Shown here in pieces: positions 13,807 to 17,058 of a stretch of DNA of 17,058 bases; positions within the stretch are counted from its first letter, which is position 1; the number at the start of each line of letters is the position of its first letter. Made by a program: the position numbers and the translations under genes. The stretch comes from CAVSBT01 sp964609465 (GTDB lineage: Bacteria; Chloroflexota; Dehalococcoidia; DSTF01; JALHUB01): contig CAZSSQ010000050.1 of the NCBI GenBank assembly GCA_964609465.1, positions 1 through 17,058 on the forward strand, read 5' to 3'. The notes beneath the pieces were generated by a model. The model made no database searches. It was not told where the DNA came from and was given only the letters and a program-made list of their open reading frames with translations.

Positions 13807-16074
13807 ATGTCGCTGGCTGAGGTGCTCGAAGGGATGCGGTCAGACCCGGAGCTGGGCCCCAACTTCACTGTGTGGCGCCGCCTGGCGCCGTCAGAACCCA
13901 GCCTCGCGCCCTTGCCCGAGGCTTTGGACCGCCGGCTTGTGGAAGTGATGGCTCGTCGGGGCATCGAACAGCTCTACAGCCACCAAGCCCAGGCCATCGA
14001 GGCGGTGCTGACCGGCCGGAACGTGGCGGTGGTGACGCCCACCGCCTCCGGCAAGACCCTCTGCTACAACCTGCCCATCCTGCATAGCATTCTCGACGAC
14101 GGGGAGGCCCGAGCCCTCTATCTCTTCCCCACCAAGGCGCTGGCCCAGGACCAGCTAGATGAGCTGCACGGCCTGATCACCGGCCTGGGCGTCGACATCA
14201 AGACCTTCACCTATGACGGCGATACCCCGGCCGACGCCCGCCGCGCCGTGCGCGCCGCCGGTCACATCGTGGTCACCAACCCCGACATGCTGCACACGGG
14301 CATCCTGCCCCACCATACGAAGTGGATGAGGCTCTTCGAAAACCTGCGCTACGTGGTCATCGATGAGCTGCACCAGTACCGGGGCGTGTTCGGCAGTCAC
14401 GTGGCGAACGTCATCCGCCGCCTGCGCCGCATCTGCCGCTTCTACGGCTCCGACCCCGTCTTCATCTGCTGCTCCGCGACTATCGCCAACCCCAGCGAGC
14501 TGGCGGAGCGCCTGGTGGGAGCGCCGGTAGCGGTCGTGGACCGCAGCGGCGCCCCTCGGTGCGAGAGGGTGGTGGCGCTGTACAACCCGCCCGTGGTCAA
14601 CCGAGAGCTGGGTATCCGGCGCAGCGCCCTCAAGGCGGCGCGAACCCTGGCCGCCCATCTTCTGCGCTCCGGCGTCCAGACCATCGTCTTCGCCCCCAGC
14701 CGCCTGACGGTGGAGCTGCTTGTCCGCCACCTGCGCGACGCTCTGCCCTCGAAGCCGGGCGAGCCGCCGCCGGTGGAGGGGTACCGCGGAGGCTACCTGC
14801 CCCGCGAACGCCGCGCGATCGAGGCGGGCCTGCGCGAGGGCCGGGTGCGCGGCGTGGCCGCCACGAACGCTCTCGAGCTCGGCATCGACATCGGAGGGCT
14901 GGACGCCGCCGTCCTGCTCGGCTACCCGGGCAGCCTGGCCAGCGCCTGGCAGCAGATGGGCCGCGCCGGTCGCGGCAACGGGCTCTCGTTCGCCGTGCTG
15001 GTCACGCCTTCGACGCCTCTCAACCAGTATCTGGCCCATCACCCGGAGTACCTGTTCGAGACGCCGCCGGAGGCCGGCCTCATCAACCCCGACAACCTCA
15101 TCATCCGCGTGAGTCATCTGAAGTGCGCCGCCTTCGAGCTGCCTTTCGAACGGGGCGAGGATTTCGGGCCGGATACGGCCGACCTGCTGGAGCTGCTGGC
15201 CGAGGGGAGCATCCTCCACGCCGTCGACGGCCGCTATCACTGGATGGCCGAGGCCTACCCCGCCGAGCAGGTTAGCTTGCGCAGCGCCTCCAGCGACAAC
15301 TTTGTCATCGTGGAGGACGGACCGCGGCCGCGGGTTGTGGGCGAGGTGGACCGGCCCTCCGCGCCCCTCCTCATCCACGACGAGGCCATCTACATGCACG
15401 GCGGCCAGCAGTACCACGTGGACCGCCTCGACTGGAAGGAGAAGAAGGCTTACGTCCGGCCCGTGAACGTGGACTACTACACCGATGCCAACCTGGCCGT
15501 CGACCTGAAGGTGCTGGAGGCTGGCGCTCAGGACGCCGACGGCGCCTGCCGTCGCTATCACGGCGACGTGGCCGTCACCTTCCTGGCCACCATCTTCAAG
15601 AAGATCAAGCTGGACACCCAGGAGAACGTGGGCTGGGGCAAGATCCACCTGCCCCAGGAGGACATGCACACCACCGCCTACTGGCTGGCCCTGGAGGAGC
15701 CGGCCTGTGAGGGGCTGGACCGAGCGCAGCTTCAGGCTGGCCTCTGGGGCATGGCCCACCTCCTGTCCGGCGTCGCGCCTCTCTTCCTCATGTGTGACCC
15801 CAAGGACATGCAGGCCGTGGCCCAGGTACGCTCCCCTTTCACCGGCGCTCCCACCGTCTTCCTCTACGAACGGCACCCCGGCGGCGTTGGCCTGGCCGGA
15901 GGGCTGTACGCTGTCCACGGGCCCCTCCTGGCCGCCGCGCTGGAGCTAGCGCGGCGCTGTGCCTGCGCCGACGGCTGTCCGTCCTGTGTGGGGCCGGGCC
16001 TGGACGAGGCGCCCGACAGCAAGCGGGCCGCCATCACACTGTTGAGCCGGCTGGTGGGACGTGGAGCTGCGTGA
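13807..16074 (+). CDS. mrfA: MrfA/YprA-type DEAD/H-box DNA helicase
   Basis: Predicted 755-residue superfamily-2 helicase of the YprA/MrfA group, shown in Bacillus subtilis to act with MrfB in repair of mitomycin-type DNA damage. The ATG at 13807 has GAGGAGG 6 bases upstream. The motifs appear in order: Walker A PTASGKT (78-84, Lys83), motif Ia LFPTKALAQDQ (107-116), Walker B VVIDELH (183-189), motif III CSAT (222-225), motif IV TIVFAPSRLTVELL, and ATNALELGIDIGGLD with QQMGRAGRG (motifs V and VI). The C-terminal DUF1998-type domain ends with CACADGCPSC, placing Cys718, Cys720, Cys724 and Cys727 for metal binding. The length is normal for the family. The last 14 bases overlap the start of mrfB, which supports a joint function. 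It uses ATP to translocate on DNA in the cytoplasm. Confidence 0.95.
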   Translation: MSLAEVLEGMRSDPELGPNFTVWRRLAPSEPSLAPLPEALDRRLVEVMARRGIEQLYSHQAQAIEAVLTGRNVAVVTPTASGKTLCYNLPILHSILDDGEARALYLFPTKALAQDQLDELHGLITGLGVDIKTFTYDGDTPADARRAVRAAGHIVVTNPDMLHTGILPHHTKWMRLFENLRYVVIDELHQYRGVFGSHVANVIRRLRRICRFYGSDPVFICCSATIANPSELAERLVGAPVAVVDRSGAPRCERVVALYNPPVVNRELGIRRSALKAARTLAAHLLRSGVQTIVFAPSRLTVELLVRHLRDALPSKPGEPPPVEGYRGGYLPRERRAIEAGLREGRVRGVAATNALELGIDIGGLDAAVLLGYPGSLASAWQQMGRAGRGNGLSFAVLVTPSTPLNQYLAHHPEYLFETPPEAGLINPDNLIIRVSHLKCAAFELPFERGEDFGPDTADLLELLAEGSILHAVDGRYHWMAEAYPAEQVSLRSASSDNFVIVEDGPRPRVVGEVDRPSAPLLIHDEAIYMHGGQQYHVDRLDWKEKKAYVRPVNVDYYTDANLAVDLKVLEAGAQDADGACRRYHGDVAVTFLATIFKKIKLDTQENVGWGKIHLPQEDMHTTAYWLALEEPACEGLDRAQLQAGLWGMAHLLSGVAPLFLMCDPKDMQAVAQVRSPFTGAPTVFLYERHPGGVGLAGGLYAVHGPLLAAALELARRCACADGCPSCVGPGLDEAPDSKRAAITLLSRLVGRGAA

Positions 16075-17058
16075 GAGGCTGCGCCTCGCTCTGGGGACTG
16101 GGGCCGCGCCGTTGGCGGCTGCCGGGCGACCGGCCGCCGGCCTGGGGACGGTCTCCGCCTCGCGCCGGAGCCTTCCGCGTGGGGCTCCGCCGGGGCTCCC
16201 GGTTCGTCCTGTCGAGACCGATGGAGGCCCGGTCTACCAGGCCGAGGAGTGGTGGCCTCAGGACCACAGTCACGGGCGCGTCCCTCTGCGAGATGCCCTG
16301 TCGCTCAACGAGACCGCCATGTCGCGTCTGGCGTCTGGCCTCGATGCCCGCGACCTTGCGGGTGCAGCCTTCCTGGACGTGGAGACGACGGGGCTGGCCG
16401 GCGGCACCGGCACCTACGTCTTCCTGGTGGGCGTGGGCACGTTCGAGGATGACGCCTTCCGTCTGCGTCAGTTCTTCCTGGCCGACCTGCGGGGCGAGGC
16501 CGCGATGCTGACTGCCGTAGCCGAGGCCCTGTCTGGCTGCCGCGCTTTCGTCTCTTTCAACGGACGGCGCTTTGACCTGCCGCTGCTGGAGACCCGCCTC
16601 GCCCTGAGCCGTCTTCCGCGCTCGGTACTGAGCCGGCCGCACCTGGACCTCCTCTACCCGGCCCGCCGTCTCTACAGGCGCCGTCTTGCATCGTGCCGGC
16701 TGGCCTGCCTGGAGGAGGCCCTGCTGGGTGTGGAGCGCGAAGACGACGTGCCTGGCTGGGCCATCCCGGCCCTATACTTCGACTACGTGCGCACAGGGCG
16801 AGCAGGACCCCTTCGAGCCGTCTTCCACCACAACGCCCTGGACATCCTCTCGCTGGCGGCGCTTCTGGGGCACCTGGGTCACCTCACAGGCAGCGCGCCG
16901 CCCTCCGACCCGGGCGACTGCCTGGCGATGGCCCGCTGGGACGAGTCGGAAGGGAGGCTGGCGGAGGCTGTCCAGCTATACGAGGTCGCCCTGGATGGCG
17001 GCGCCGATGGGGAAGGCCGCGCCCTCGCCTCGCGGCGGCTGGCCCGCCTCTACCGGCG
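16061..17058 (+). CDS. mrfB: MrfB/YprB-type DEDD exonuclease with TPR tail (3' end outside window)
   Basis: The first 332 codons of a YprB/MrfB-like RNase H-fold exonuclease, the partner of MrfA in repair. GTG at 16061 is the first start after an in-frame TGA (16043-16045), has GGTGGG just upstream, and overlaps the helicase gene by 14 bases. The ATG at 16313 would leave only a short N-terminal stretch before the nuclease domain. Acidic motifs are clear: FLDVETTGLAGGTGTY (motif I, D106 and E108), VSFNGRRFDLPLL (motif II, N167 and D172) and FHHNALDILSL (motif III, H257 and D261). From about residue 290 the helical repeat GRLAEAVQLYEVAL begins a TPR-like region, as in the family. The frame is open to the last base, so the C-terminus lies beyond the window. 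No broken residues are seen. Confidence 0.92.
   Translation, partial: MELRERLRLALGTGAAPLAAAGRPAAGLGTVSASRRSLPRGAPPGLPVRPVETDGGPVYQAEEWWPQDHSHGRVPLRDALSLNETAMSRLASGLDARDLAGAAFLDVETTGLAGGTGTYVFLVGVGTFEDDAFRLRQFFLADLRGEAAMLTAVAEALSGCRAFVSFNGRRFDLPLLETRLALSRLPRSVLSRPHLDLLYPARRLYRRRLASCRLACLEEALLGVEREDDVPGWAIPALYFDYVRTGRAGPLRAVFHHNALDILSLAALLGHLGHLTGSAPPSDPGDCLAMARWDESEGRLAEAVQLYEVALDGGADGEGRALASRRLARLYR

Noticed and set aside
14155..15918. Open frame of 587 codons on the minus strand opposite mrfA
   Set aside because: mrfA shows all helicase motifs on the plus strand. The opposite frame has a Val/Gly/His-rich composition typical of antisense shadows.

Overview
The window is GC-rich bacterial DNA, densely coding, with the genes on the plus strand except for one. 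Two solute-binding genes encode lipoprotein-type signal sequences (hydrophobic helix, Ala-Cys-Gly-Gly-Gly, Ser/Pro/Thr-rich linker), and there is a glycyl radical enzyme and an MrfA/MrfB repair pair. Together these suggest a high-GC, probably anaerobic or facultative bacterium; a member of the Chloroflexota fits well. That placement is an inference from gene style, not from a marker gene.

Region 1 (1-10615) is a carbohydrate uptake and catabolism cluster. It opens with the 3' end of an ABC-type sugar-binding protein (3-335) followed by a 10-bp hairpin. A good sigma-70-type promoter (470-498) then leads into a tight five-gene operon: Gfo/Idh/MocA oxidoreductase (535-1545), DapA/NanA-family aldolase or lyase (1562-2515), second Gfo/Idh/MocA oxidoreductase (2522-3643), small cupin (3640-3993, ATGA overlap), and Old-Yellow-Enzyme-family flavin oxidoreductase (4006-5400, GTG start). 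Next come a second solute-binding lipoprotein (5497-6876), a 736-residue cytoplasmic protein I cannot name (6919-9129, possibly an alpha-toroid plus beta-sandwich carbohydrate-active enzyme), and a third solute-binding lipoprotein (9221-10615) with its own extended -10 promoter. The three binding proteins are paralogues; no permease or ATPase gene is present here.

Region 2 (10669-13464, minus strand, convergent with region 1) is one large gene. It is a glycyl radical enzyme of the PFL/dehydratase/decarboxylase superfamily with the catalytic Cys and the radical Gly both visible, carrying an N-terminal SCP2-like (sterol-carrier) domain. I consider this fusion the most unusual feature of the window. 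No radical-SAM activase is encoded in the window.

Region 3 (13465-13806) is a divergent intergenic stretch. It holds a promoter for each flanking gene and, between them, two near-identical GC-rich hairpins in inverted orientation (about 13623-13703), resembling a REP/BIME or an IS200/IS605-type remnant.

Region 4 (13807-17058) is an overlapping two-gene DNA-repair operon: mrfA (YprA-type helicase with a four-Cys C-terminal cluster) and the 5' part of mrfB (YprB-type DEDD exonuclease), which runs off the end of the window.

A working picture of region 1 is import of an oligosaccharide or glycoside, possible cytoplasmic cleavage by the 736-residue protein, NAD(P)- and flavin-dependent redox changes on the sugar, and retro-aldol or dehydratase cleavage by the DapA-like enzyme. 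The substrate cannot be told from the sequence.
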